DNA of 64,000 nucleotides, from positions 310,001 through 374,000 of the forward strand of contig NZ_SPQQ01000001.1 of the NCBI RefSeq assembly GCF_004766045.1, in the 5' to 3' direction. The notes under the pieces are model-generated. The model was not told the origin of the DNA. It made no database searches and worked only from the letters and a program-made list of their open reading frames with translations. Each line of letters starts with the position of its first letter. Positions within the stretch are counted from its first letter, which is position 1. This document shows, piece by piece, positions 16,609 through 24,655 of this stretch. A program made the position numbers and the translations under genes. The stretch comes from Desulfosporosinus fructosivorans (lineage in GTDB: Bacteria > Bacillota > Desulfitobacteriia > Desulfitobacteriales > Desulfitobacteriaceae).

Positions 16609-18237
16609 ATGGATCAAATCCATGAGAAGAAGAAAATCACGATTTACGATACTACGCTGCGAGATGGAGCTCAGGGAGAAGGGATTCATTTTTCAACACA
16701 AGATAAGTTAAGTTATGTGAAGCGCATTGAGGAGATGGGAAGTCTTATCGTGGAAGCGGGTTGGCCTGGTGCAAACCCACGAGATGAGGAGTTTTTCCAA
16801 CAAGTTCGCGACTTGCGCCTGCCCTATGCACGCATCGCTGCTTTTGGAAGTACATGCAAAGTGAACGAATCTCCGCAAAACAGCGAAATCTTGCTCAAAC
16901 TTTTGGCTTCAGGAGCGGAAACGATCACGATCTTTGGGAAAGCATGGGACCTGCATGTCCGAGATGTCTTGAGGACAACTTTAGATGAAAACTTGCGTTT
17001 AATTCGAGAGTCGGTTTCTTTTCTGGTCAGCCAAGGACGGATAGTATTCTTTGATGCTGAACATTATTTTGATGGCTTCAAAGAAAATCCAGACTATGCC
17101 TTAAAGTGCATTGCTACAGCCCTTGATGCTGGAGCAAAAATCGCTATATTATGTGACACCAACGGTGGAAGTTTGCCTGGAGAAATAGCCCGAGGGGTGA
17201 AGGCAGTAATGGAGGCCTTTGAACTCCAAGAACTAGGAATTCATGTCCACAATGATAGTGGTCTTGCTGTTGCCAATACCCTTGTCGCAGTGGAAGCTGG
17301 GGTGACTCAGATTCAGGGGACTTGGAATGGGTTTGGAGAACGCTGTGGCAATGCTAATTTAAGCACTCTCATTCCATTGCTTCAGCTCAAAGGAGACTAT
17401 ACAGTCGTAACGGACACCGCTTTATTAAAAATAACCTCCTTTTCTCGTTTTGTTGCAGAGCTTTCTAATGCACCCTTTGATGAGAAACAACCATATGTGG
17501 GTCGCAGTGCTTTTGCCCATAAAGCGGGCATGCATGTGGATGCGATTCTTAAAAACCAACGGACTTTTGAACACATGGATCCTGCTGGGGTTGGAAATGA
17601 ACGACGTATACTAATTTCAGATCAGGCTGGGAAGGCTAACATTCTAGATCGTTTGAGGCGCTTTGAACCAACGATTCAAAAAGATGACCCGAGGGTTGAG
17701 CAAGCCATGACCGAAATCAAAGAGTTAGAGAATAGCGGGTTTCAATTCGAAGCAGCTGAAGGGAGCCTCGACCTCTTACTTTTAAGGATAATCGGAGAGT
17801 TAACCACTCCTCCATTTGAAGTCTTAGATTATCATGTCTGGAGTGACCCTTTGCGAGGAGAACTTGATTCTGTCGCTGTGGTCAAAGTCAAAGTCGGTCA
17901 AGAATCAGTTCATATCGCATCCGAAGGAAATGGCCCAGTTAATGCCCTAGATACAGCATTACGACAGGCCCTCGTAAGTTTCTTTCCGATTCTCGGGAAA
18001 AGTGAGCTAGTTAATTATAAGGTAAGAGTTCTCGACGGTGCTCGAGGAACCGAAGCCATAGTTCGCGTCATTATCGATACTCGACTAGAGCACGAAGTTT
18101 GGGGCACGATCGGGGTATCAAAGAATATCCTGAAGGCCAGTGCGCAGGCCTTATTGGATGCCATCAATTGGACGATATACTGTGGAGAGGTTTCGCGACA
18201 CACCTCCTCGGGCCATGCGGTCGTCGTGCCAAACTAG
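16609..18237 (+). CDS. cimA: (R)-citramalate synthase
   Basis: It condenses acetyl-CoA and pyruvate to citramalate, the entry to threonine-independent isoleucine synthesis. The 542-residue protein has the HMGL-like catalytic barrel starting IYDTTLRDGAQGEGIHFS, the HVHNDSGLAVANTL metal-binding segment, NGFGERCGNANL and the SAFAHKAGMHVDAI helix, then a C-terminal LeuA-type regulatory domain (from about residue 395). Family members end near the DAINWTIY region; here the last residues (VSRHTSSGHAVVVPN) are encoded by the left terminus of the repeat at 18185, which also gives the TAG stop. GAGGGG precedes the ATG. Confidence 0.95.
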   Translation: MDQIHEKKKITIYDTTLRDGAQGEGIHFSTQDKLSYVKRIEEMGSLIVEAGWPGANPRDEEFFQQVRDLRLPYARIAAFGSTCKVNESPQNSEILLKLLASGAETITIFGKAWDLHVRDVLRTTLDENLRLIRESVSFLVSQGRIVFFDAEHYFDGFKENPDYALKCIATALDAGAKIAILCDTNGGSLPGEIARGVKAVMEAFELQELGIHVHNDSGLAVANTLVAVEAGVTQIQGTWNGFGERCGNANLSTLIPLLQLKGDYTVVTDTALLKITSFSRFVAELSNAPFDEKQPYVGRSAFAHKAGMHVDAILKNQRTFEHMDPAGVGNERRILISDQAGKANILDRLRRFEPTIQKDDPRVEQAMTEIKELENSGFQFEAAEGSLDLLLLRIIGELTTPPFEVLDYHVWSDPLRGELDSVAVVKVKVGQESVHIASEGNGPVNALDTALRQALVSFFPILGKSELVNYKVRVLDGARGTEAIVRVIIDTRLEHEVWGTIGVSKNILKASAQALLDAINWTIYCGEVSRHTSSGHAVVVPN

Positions 18238-18406
18238 GGCTTTAATCCTTTCTTGTAAGCGGGCAGGGTTCCCGGCAAATCGGCCATCCTTGGCCGTTGC
18301 CGGCGGGAAACATCCTTGTTTCCCGCCCTGCTTTATGAAAGAGGATTAAAGCCGAGTTTGGCTACGACGACCGCAAAGGCGTCGGAGCGTGTGATCGCGG
18401 ACCCTC
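18185..18406 (+). repeat. Palindromic dispersed element, copy B (222 bp)
   Basis: Terminal inverted repeats of roughly 64 bases are visible: the left end runs to GCCAAACTAGGGCTTTAATCC and the right end starts GGATTAAAGCCGAGTTTGGC. Inside are two hairpins: 18272-18303 (CCGGCAA/TTGCCGG and CGGCC/GGCCG, loop atcctt) and 18303-18326 (GCGGGAAAC/GTTTCCCGC, loop atcctt). The left end overlaps the last 53 bases of cimA. The length equals that of copy D. No reading frame of note is contained. Confidence 0.85.
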
Positions 18407-18509
18407 TTGGCTGGGAGACGCGGGGGAAGGAAACGCAACACAACACGGCCTGTTTTCCGCGTTGCGGAAAACGCGGAATACACCCATGGACCCTACTGAC
18501 AATTGGTCG

Positions 18510-18546
18510 TCGACATACATTCGGAGAAGTTGTATAATGTATACAA
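18510..18546 (+). promoter_or_regulatory. aspA promoter with overlapping palindromic operator
   Basis: TCGACA at 18510-18515 and TATAAT at 18533-18538 are 17 bases apart, a good SigA promoter. A perfect palindrome, TTGTATA-atg-TATACAA (18530-18546), covers the -10 box; a related half (caatatacaaaa) follows. The GTATAC-type symmetry suits a GntR-like repressor, but no candidate regulator gene lies nearby. Confidence 0.6.
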
Positions 18547-18588
18547 AGTACAATATACAAAAGTACGATAATTTAAGGAGATAAAGAT

Positions 18589-19995
18589 ATGCGACAAGAA
18601 AAGGACTTAATAGGGATTCATGAAGTTCCTGATGACGTGTATTATGGAATTCAAACACTGCGTGCTACAGAAAACTTCCCGATAACCGGGTATCACCCGC
18701 ATCGAGAATTGATTCGAGCTATGGGAATGGTTAAAGGTGCGGCTGCCGAAGCCAATATGCATATTGGGTCCTTAAGTCCTAAGATTGGAAAAGTTATTGT
18801 CGAAGCGTCAAGAGAGATAGTCGAGGGCCTGTTGCACGATCAATTTGTGGTCGATGTGATCCAGGGCGGGGCAGGTACATCCATGAACATGAATGCCAAT
18901 GAGGTGATCGCTAATCGGGCCATTGAACTACTTGGTGGGGAAAAGGGCGAGTATTTTAAAGTACACCCGAACACTCATGTGAACATGGCCCAAAGTACTA
19001 ATGATGTTTTCCCCACAGCAATCCGTATTGCGTGCTTGAATGTGGCCAATGACTTGCTGGAAGCTCTCGACCTCTTACGTCAATCTTTCGAAGATAAGGC
19101 TCAAGAGTTTGACGGAGTCATTAAGATGGGGAGGACTCATTTGCAAGACGCCGTTCCTATTCGCCTTGGCCAGGAATTTGAAGCGTATGCTCTCATGTTA
19201 GGGCGTGATCTTAAGAGAATCAAACAGGCAATACTAGCACTAGAAGTCATGAATATGGGAGCAACAGCGGTTGGCACTGGACTAAATGCTGATCCTGAGT
19301 ATATAAAGAAGGTGACCCAGCGCTTACGCGAGTGGACGCTGTTACCGATGCGAATTGCCGATAACCTGGTGGATGGTACTCAGAACACAGATGCGTTCAT
19401 GGAAGTTTCTGGGGCGTTGCGAACCTTAGCCGTCAACCTTTCTAAAATAGCAAATGATCTGCGCCTCATGGCCTCTGGCCCTCGGACAGGTTTTAATGAA
19501 ATTAGTCTACCATCTATGCAACCAGGTTCCTCCATCATGCCAGGAAAGGTCAATCCAGTGATGGCAGAAGTTGTGAATCAAGTGGCATTTCAAGTTCAGG
19601 GGAATGATTTCACAATCGCTTTGGCGTGTGGAGCTGGGCAACTAGAGCTTAATGTCATGGAACCTGTTGTGGTCTTTAATTTGCTACAATCCTTGGACAT
19701 CCTGCGCAATGTGGCCCGTGTCTTTAGGGACCGCTGTGTCGTAGGCATCACCGCGAATGTCGAACGATGCCGCGTAATGGTGGAAAATAGTGTTGGCATT
19801 GTCACGGCTATTAACCCCCATGTAGGTTATGACGTGGCATCAAACGTAGCCAAAGAGGCAATCATATGTGGCCGACCAGTCCGCGACATTTGTCTGGAAA
19901 AATGCGTCCTGACGAAAGAGGAACTCGATATAATCCTAAACCCATATGAGATGACCAATCCAGGTATTTCAGGGGCTGCTCTTTTGAAGAGATAA
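18589..19995 (+). CDS. aspA: Aspartate ammonia-lyase (aspartase)
   Basis: It reversibly converts aspartate to fumarate and ammonia in the cytoplasm. The 468-residue protein has the fumarase/aspartase superfamily regions: TSMNMNANEVIANRA, HPNTHVNMAQSTNDVFPTA, GRTHLQDAVPIRLGQEF and the catalytic signature GSSIMPGKVNP near residue 312. The sequence leans to aspartase rather than class II fumarase (MRQEKDLIG...VPDDVYYGIQTLRA). AAGGAG precedes the ATG. With malic enzyme and citramalate synthase nearby, it fits four-carbon acid metabolism, but there is no operon link. Confidence 0.93.
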   Translation: MRQEKDLIGIHEVPDDVYYGIQTLRATENFPITGYHPHRELIRAMGMVKGAAAEANMHIGSLSPKIGKVIVEASREIVEGLLHDQFVVDVIQGGAGTSMNMNANEVIANRAIELLGGEKGEYFKVHPNTHVNMAQSTNDVFPTAIRIACLNVANDLLEALDLLRQSFEDKAQEFDGVIKMGRTHLQDAVPIRLGQEFEAYALMLGRDLKRIKQAILALEVMNMGATAVGTGLNADPEYIKKVTQRLREWTLLPMRIADNLVDGTQNTDAFMEVSGALRTLAVNLSKIANDLRLMASGPRTGFNEISLPSMQPGSSIMPGKVNPVMAEVVNQVAFQVQGNDFTIALACGAGQLELNVMEPVVVFNLLQSLDILRNVARVFRDRCVVGITANVERCRVMVENSVGIVTAINPHVGYDVASNVAKEAIICGRPVRDICLEKCVLTKEELDIILNPYEMTNPGISGAALLKR

Positions 19996-20033
19996 GAACT
20001 TGCACAACTTGCACGACTTTCACAAGTTATAGA

Positions 20034-20068
20034 AAATGCAGAAGAGGCGTAAAGCTTTTTCTGCATTT
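20034..20068 (+). terminator. Hairpin after aspA, probable terminator
   Basis: AAATGCAGAA pairs with TTTCTGCATTT across a 14-base loop and is followed by CTTTGTCTCTCTT. The T-run is interrupted, so termination is likely but may be leaky. Confidence 0.55.
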
Positions 20069-20264
20069 CTTTGTCTCTCTTCCAAACAGACTCCTCCGGG
20101 AACAATTGGAAGTTGTTTGTGCCTATTTATAGAAGATTATGGCTCAATGTCGACTTGCGTAGTAATGGGGAAAATGCTACACTTATACGAAGTTATATGA
20201 GAAAAAATGATTTGAACCGATGAGTTCAAGAATAAAATCCCAAGGGATGGAAGGGGGAAAAACA

Positions 20265-20528
20265 ATGGCTGTGGGGCGAAATCCCTCAGGAACAGGGAGA
20301 AGCGTTTTGCTCACATTGATCGGTGCTGCTCTTGGAACTTTGGTCGGATTTGGCTTGGAAAAATACGGAATTTTTGCGCCGTTTTTGCGTCCAGCTGTCA
20401 TCGATGTACCCTCCCATACATACTTGGATTTCTTTTTCCTCTCGCTTTCCTTTGGTTTTCGCTTGAGTATTACTATTGCGACAATATTGGGAGCACTTGG
20501 GGGATATTTAATGTCTAGGAAGGTGTAA
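20265..20528 (+). CDS. DUF4321 small membrane protein
   Basis: The 87-residue protein has two hydrophobic segments (LLTLIGAALGTLVGFGLEKY and ITIATILGALGGYLM) and the FLSLSFGFRLSI stretch of the DUF4321 family, which occurs just before maf in many Clostridia. Its function is unknown. GGAAGGGGG sits before the ATG at 20265, preferred over 20220. The maf start follows by one base, so the two are probably co-translated. Confidence 0.8.
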   Translation: MAVGRNPSGTGRSVLLTLIGAALGTLVGFGLEKYGIFAPFLRPAVIDVPSHTYLDFFFLSLSFGFRLSITIATILGALGGYLMSRKV

Positions 20529-20529
20529 T

Positions 20530-21186
20530 ATGCTCGTACTTGCTTCTTCATCTCCACGGAGGGCTATGTTACTTCGCGAGGGAGGCTACTCCTTTGAGAC
20601 TATCAAAGCTTCTGTTTCAGAAGAATTGCCAGAGGGAATGAGTCCAGAGACTGGGGTTAGAGAGTTAGCTGTACGCAAAGCCCAAGCCGGTTTAACCCAT
20701 TGGTTAGATCAGGGGGGGGATATCCAGGATGTTATTATCGGGGCAGACACGATGGTGGTCCTTGACGCTTGCATTTTAGGGAAACCTGAAACACAGGCGG
20801 AGGCAGAGGAAATGCTGCAAAGCTTAAGTGGTCGTACCCATGTCGTTTTAACGGGTGTGGCATTGATTTCTGGATCAGGAAAACTCGTTTCGGACGTAGT
20901 AGAAACAATTGTGCGTTTTCATCAACTCGGAGTGGATGTCATTAAGGCGTATGTGGCCAGTGGAGAACCGATGGACAAGGCAGGAGCATACGGGATTCAG
21001 GGGGAAGCAGGGAAGTTTGTTGAGTCTTTCGAGGGATCATTGACGAATGTCATTGGCTTACCTATGGAAAATCTTTCGGAATATCTTAGGGCGTGGGGGA
21101 TTGAGCAGACAAATATCGCTTCACGCGAGGTGGATGATGGATTATCTGCGTTTAAAGGATCTACCCGAGGACCTTCTACCACGTGA
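20530..21186 (+). CDS. maf: Maf-like nucleoside triphosphate pyrophosphatase
   Basis: Maf proteins hydrolyse non-canonical or pyrimidine nucleoside triphosphates and can arrest septation when overproduced. The 218-residue product has the LASSSPRRAMLL N-terminus, GADTMVVLD with the catalytic Asp, GKPETQAEAEEML and GAYGIQGEAG motifs. AGGAAGGTG precedes the ATG. Its 3' end overlaps radC by about 50 bases. It opens the conserved shape and division block. Confidence 0.94.
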   Translation: MLVLASSSPRRAMLLREGGYSFETIKASVSEELPEGMSPETGVRELAVRKAQAGLTHWLDQGGDIQDVIIGADTMVVLDACILGKPETQAEAEEMLQSLSGRTHVVLTGVALISGSGKLVSDVVETIVRFHQLGVDVIKAYVASGEPMDKAGAYGIQGEAGKFVESFEGSLTNVIGLPMENLSEYLRAWGIEQTNIASREVDDGLSAFKGSTRGPSTT

Positions 21187-21820
21187 ACGACTTTACCAAT
21201 TAGGTCCTGAAGCCTTATCTAACCGCGAAATTCTAGCAATTTTACTCCGCACAGGCATCAAAGGAGAAAACGTCTTGAGCTTTGCGGAACGCATTTTAGT
21301 AAGTGTTGGTGGACTTTCGGGGTTAGGCAAGCTGACTGTTCATGAGTTATCCCAAATACATGGCTTAGGTAAAGCGAAATCAGCCGAGTTGAAGGCTGCG
21401 CTGGAATTAGGACGTCGTTCTGTTTCTGTTGATCCTATGTCTCGACCTATGATTAATTCTCCCCAAGATGTGGCGCATATGGTTATGGAAGAAATGCGTT
21501 TTCTTGATCGTGAACATTTCCGCGTTGTCTTTTTATCGACAAAGAATCATGTGTTGGGAATCAGCCCAGTTTCAATAGGCTCTCTTAATTCATCCTTAGT
21601 CCATCCCCGGGAGTGTTTTAAAGAAGCTATACGGCGGAACTCAAACGCCATTATTTTATTACACAATCACCCCAGTGGGGATCCAACTCCCAGCCAGGAA
21701 GATATTGAAGTAACACATCGCCTAGCAGACGGAGGTAAGATTCTGGGAATAGAGGTCTTAGATCACGTCATTATCGGAGATAATCGCTTTATAAGTTTGA
21801 AAGAACGTGGAATCATATAG
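21134..21820 (+). CDS. radC: RadC-like JAB domain protein
   Basis: The 228-residue protein has an N-terminal UPF0758/helix-hairpin-helix part (PRERLYQLGPEALSNREILAILLRTG; IHGLGKAKSAELKAALELGRR) and a C-terminal JAB metallo-domain with the HNHPSGDPTPSQED motif. The cellular role of RadC is still unclear. A longer frame opens at 21047, but the homologous start (MMDYLRLKDLP) lies at 21134-21137 behind GAGGTGG and overlaps maf. Confidence 0.92.
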   Translation: MMDYLRLKDLPEDLLPRERLYQLGPEALSNREILAILLRTGIKGENVLSFAERILVSVGGLSGLGKLTVHELSQIHGLGKAKSAELKAALELGRRSVSVDPMSRPMINSPQDVAHMVMEEMRFLDREHFRVVFLSTKNHVLGISPVSIGSLNSSLVHPRECFKEAIRRNSNAIILLHNHPSGDPTPSQEDIEVTHRLADGGKILGIEVLDHVIIGDNRFISLKERGII

Positions 21821-21862
21821 TCCACAGCGAAACACCAAATTTGGAAGGAGTTTTTAAACAAC

Positions 21863-22882
21863 ATGTTTAGTTTTTTTAGCAAGGATTTAGGGATAGATTT
21901 AGGAACAGCTAATACAGTGGTTTACGTTAAAGGAAAAGGTATTGTAGTTAGAGAACCCTCTGTGGTATCAATGGACATAACGACTAAGACCCCTCTGGCC
22001 GTCGGTGACAAAGCCAAGGAAATGATCGGTCGTACTCCCAGTAATATCATTGCAATTCGGCCCTTGAAAGATGGGGTTATTTCTGACTTTAACGTTACGC
22101 AAAAGATGCTGAAATATTTTATTAGTCGAGCACTTGGGACAGAACATCCATTTATACGTCCACGCGTGGTTATTTGTGTGCCTTCAGGGGTTACTCCGGT
22201 TGAAGAACGGGCAGTTAAAGAAGCGGCTATGGCAGCAGGCGCAAAAGACCCGATTATCTTAGAAGAGCCTATGGCAGCAGCCATTGGTGCTGGCCTTCCA
22301 GTCAGTGAACCGACTGGAAATATGATCGTAGACATCGGGGGAGGGACAACGGAAGTTGCCGTTATTTCCTTGGGTGGGATTGTGACAAGCCGATCCATTC
22401 GTGTGGCTGGTGATGAAATGGATGATGCTATTGTCGCTCATATTAAAAGACGTTATAATTTAATGATAGGTTATCGTACGGCTGAAGCTCTCAAACTAGA
22501 AATTGGATATGCGTACATGGCAGAACCGGGTACGTTCGTTGTACGCGGCCGAGATTTATTAACGGGACTTCCTAAAACGGTTGAAGTGACCTCAGAAGAA
22601 ATTCAAGAGGCCCTGCAAGAACCAGTCATGGCTATTGTGGATGCTGTCAAATCGTGCTTAGAAAAAACTCCGCCGGAATTGTCCTCAGACATCATGGACC
22701 GAGGCATCATGATGGCAGGTGGGGGCTCTTTGCTACGTAATCTAGACCGACTGATCTCGGATGAAACGAGTATTGCGGTGCATATAGCGGAGGACCCATT
22801 GTCATGTGTTGCTATTGGGACGGGGCATGTACTGGAACATGCAGACATCCTTCGTAGAATAGCCGCCTCGCAAAAGAGCTAA
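21863..22882 (+). CDS. mreB: Rod shape-determining actin homologue MreB
   Basis: MreB forms membrane-associated filaments that guide lateral wall synthesis. The 339-residue protein shows actin-fold motifs: phosphate-1 [13 protein letters not shown], connect-1 [16 protein letters not shown], phosphate-2 [16 protein letters not shown] and adenosine [11 protein letters not shown]. The N-terminal MFSFFSKD can act as a membrane-binding amphipathic stretch. GGAAGGAG precedes the ATG. First gene of mreBCD-mrdA. Confidence 0.98.
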   Translation: MFSFFSKDLGIDLGTANTVVYVKGKGIVVREPSVVSMDITTKTPLAVGDKAKEMIGRTPSNIIAIRPLKDGVISDFNVTQKMLKYFISRALGTEHPFIRPRVVICVPSGVTPVEERAVKEAAMAAGAKDPIILEEPMAAAIGAGLPVSEPTGNMIVDIGGGTTEVAVISLGGIVTSRSIRVAGDEMDDAIVAHIKRRYNLMIGYRTAEALKLEIGYAYMAEPGTFVVRGRDLLTGLPKTVEVTSEEIQEALQEPVMAIVDAVKSCLEKTPPELSSDIMDRGIMMAGGGSLLRNLDRLISDETSIAVHIAEDPLSCVAIGTGHVLEHADILRRIAASQKS

Positions 22883-22903
22883 GTATAGCGGGGAGGAATT
22901 AGG

Positions 22904-23770
22904 GTGGGGAAAAGATTAAATGGAACGGGAATTGCGGTTCTCGTTTTCTTTCTTTTGTTAAGCGTACTCATTGGAATTCGGTTAACAGGACTGGGGAGTA
23001 CTTTCCCAAACCCCGTTGGGGGGGTATTGAAGGGTGTCTTGAGTCCGATAGAAAAACAAATTCTGCAATTGGGAAGCGGAATTAAGAATAATACGAAGAT
23101 AATTTGGGACTTTCGGGAAGTTCAACTTCAGAATGAAGCTCTTCTTAAGAAAATTGACCAGGTAACAGGGGATAATTTACAACTTAAGGAACAAGTTTTG
23201 GCAGGTATGAGATTTACGGAGCTTGAACAGGGGCAGTTTCGAAATCCGACGCTTGAGAAGTATGAAAAGGTCGGGGCTAGCGTTATTAACCGTAACCCCA
23301 CCACTTGGTATCGGACATTGACTCTGAACCGTGGAAGCAAGGATGGAGTTGCCGTTAATGACCCGGTCATCGGTGCTTTGGGACTCATAGGAAAGGTCGT
23401 TTCCGTCTCGCCGTCCACCTCGGAAGTCTTGTTGATTCTTGATGGAGAAGGCCAAGTCAGTGCCCTGGTGCGCAGTAGTGCTGGCAATGGGACCTTTGGT
23501 ATTGTCGAAGGAACCTATAAGCGTGGCTCTCGTTTGACTCCAGAAGGGAATATGCAAATGCTCTTTCGCAGAGAAGACAATGTCAATGCGGGTGACCTTG
23601 TCTTGACGGCAGGGATAGGAGGGGTATACCCCAAGGATATCCCGATCGGGAAAGTTCTGGAAATCCAACTCGATCCTACAGGCTTGCTTAAAACTGCTTT
23701 TATTGAACCGTTGGTTAACTTTGACAATTTAGAAGAGGCCTATATTGTTAAAATGGCGGTGGGAAAATAA
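22904..23770 (+). CDS. mreC: Rod shape-determining protein MreC
   Basis: This bitopic protein links MreB to the extracytoplasmic wall machinery and activates PBP2. The 288-residue product has one N-terminal membrane segment (residues 8-28), a coiled coil (about 60-95) and two beta-barrel domains (VINRNPTTWYRTLTLNRGSKDGV; ADLVLTAGIGG-type segment near residue 230). GTG start behind GGGGAGGAA. Its stop overlaps the mreD start (TAATG). Confidence 0.95.
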   Translation: MGKRLNGTGIAVLVFFLLLSVLIGIRLTGLGSTFPNPVGGVLKGVLSPIEKQILQLGSGIKNNTKIIWDFREVQLQNEALLKKIDQVTGDNLQLKEQVLAGMRFTELEQGQFRNPTLEKYEKVGASVINRNPTTWYRTLTLNRGSKDGVAVNDPVIGALGLIGKVVSVSPSTSEVLLILDGEGQVSALVRSSAGNGTFGIVEGTYKRGSRLTPEGNMQMLFRREDNVNAGDLVLTAGIGGVYPKDIPIGKVLEIQLDPTGLLKTAFIEPLVNFDNLEEAYIVKMAVGK

Positions 23771-24276
23771 TGCGTTATATATTGCTCGCAGTTATGTTCC
23801 TTCTGAGCCTGATTTTACCAGGGACGCTCTTTCACTATTGGTCGTGGTCGGGGATTAAGCCTGATTTAGTAATGTTACTCACAATCTATATCGCTATGCA
23901 CCACCGCCTCTCCTCCAGTATGTTTTGGGGTCTGGGCGCGGGTTTATTAGTGGATTTATATTTGGGACGTTATGTTGGCATGTATACACTTACTCTTGCA
24001 GGCGTTGCCTTTTTAAGCTACTGGCTCGCCGAACGCTGGTATCGAGAGAATTTCCTCATAACGACGTTCGTAGTATTTATGGTTACCGCAGTAGGTCAGA
24101 TTCTGGTCGCCTTTTTGAGTCTAGGGGCAGGACTTCAATGGCCTCTGGGTTATATCACGCGCTTGGTGATTGGAGTAGCATTCTACAATGCAGTCCTAGT
24201 TCCGATAACCTATCCATTGATTCATCAGTCATTCCTGAGTGGATGGCTAAGGTATCGACCGAGATATGAGCGATAG
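23770..24276 (+). CDS. mreD: Rod shape-determining protein MreD
   Basis: The 168-residue protein is almost entirely hydrophobic with about five membrane segments, as expected for MreD, the membrane partner of MreC in the elongasome. The ATG overlaps the mreC stop. The TAG stop is directly followed by the palindromic element copy C, which separates it from the PBP2 gene. Confidence 0.92.
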   Translation: MRYILLAVMFLLSLILPGTLFHYWSWSGIKPDLVMLLTIYIAMHHRLSSSMFWGLGAGLLVDLYLGRYVGMYTLTLAGVAFLSYWLAERWYRENFLITTFVVFMVTAVGQILVAFLSLGAGLQWPLGYITRLVIGVAFYNAVLVPITYPLIHQSFLSGWLRYRPRYER

Positions 24277-24600
24277 GGAGGGTCGCGAGATACTTGTTCA
24301 GCCATGCATCGACGTGCCAAACTAGGGCTTTAAACCCCTGATAAAAGAGGGCAGGATTCCCGGCCTATGCGACATCCCTGTCGCAGGGCCGGCGGGAAAC
24401 GTCCCTGTTTCCCGTCCTGCTGATGAAAGCGGGTTAAAAGCCGAGTTTGGCTACGACGACCGCAAAGGCTTCTCGCCGTATTCTCGCGACCCTCTTCGCT
24501 TAACAGGCACGGGGATAAGGCGCTTCCGATGAAAGCGGGTTTAAAGCCGAGTTTGGCTACGACGACCGCAAAGGCATCGGAGTGTGATCGCGGACCCTCC
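24277..24600 (+). repeat. Palindromic dispersed element, copy C with a duplicated right end
   Basis: A full element (left end GGAGGGTCGCGAG at 24277, inner hairpins with stems CCGGCC/GGCCGG, GCGAC/GTCGC and GCGGGAAAC/GTTTCCCG) ends near 24499. It is followed by a second right terminus, from about 24525 (GATGAAAGCGGGTTTAAAGC) to GCGGACCCTCC at 24600. Copy A also has two termini. The element begins on the base after the mreD stop codon. Confidence 0.85.
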
Positions 24601-24655
24601 GGGTTGGGAAGATACGAGGAAGAAAGTATACTTATATTGAAGGGAGGTGCACACA

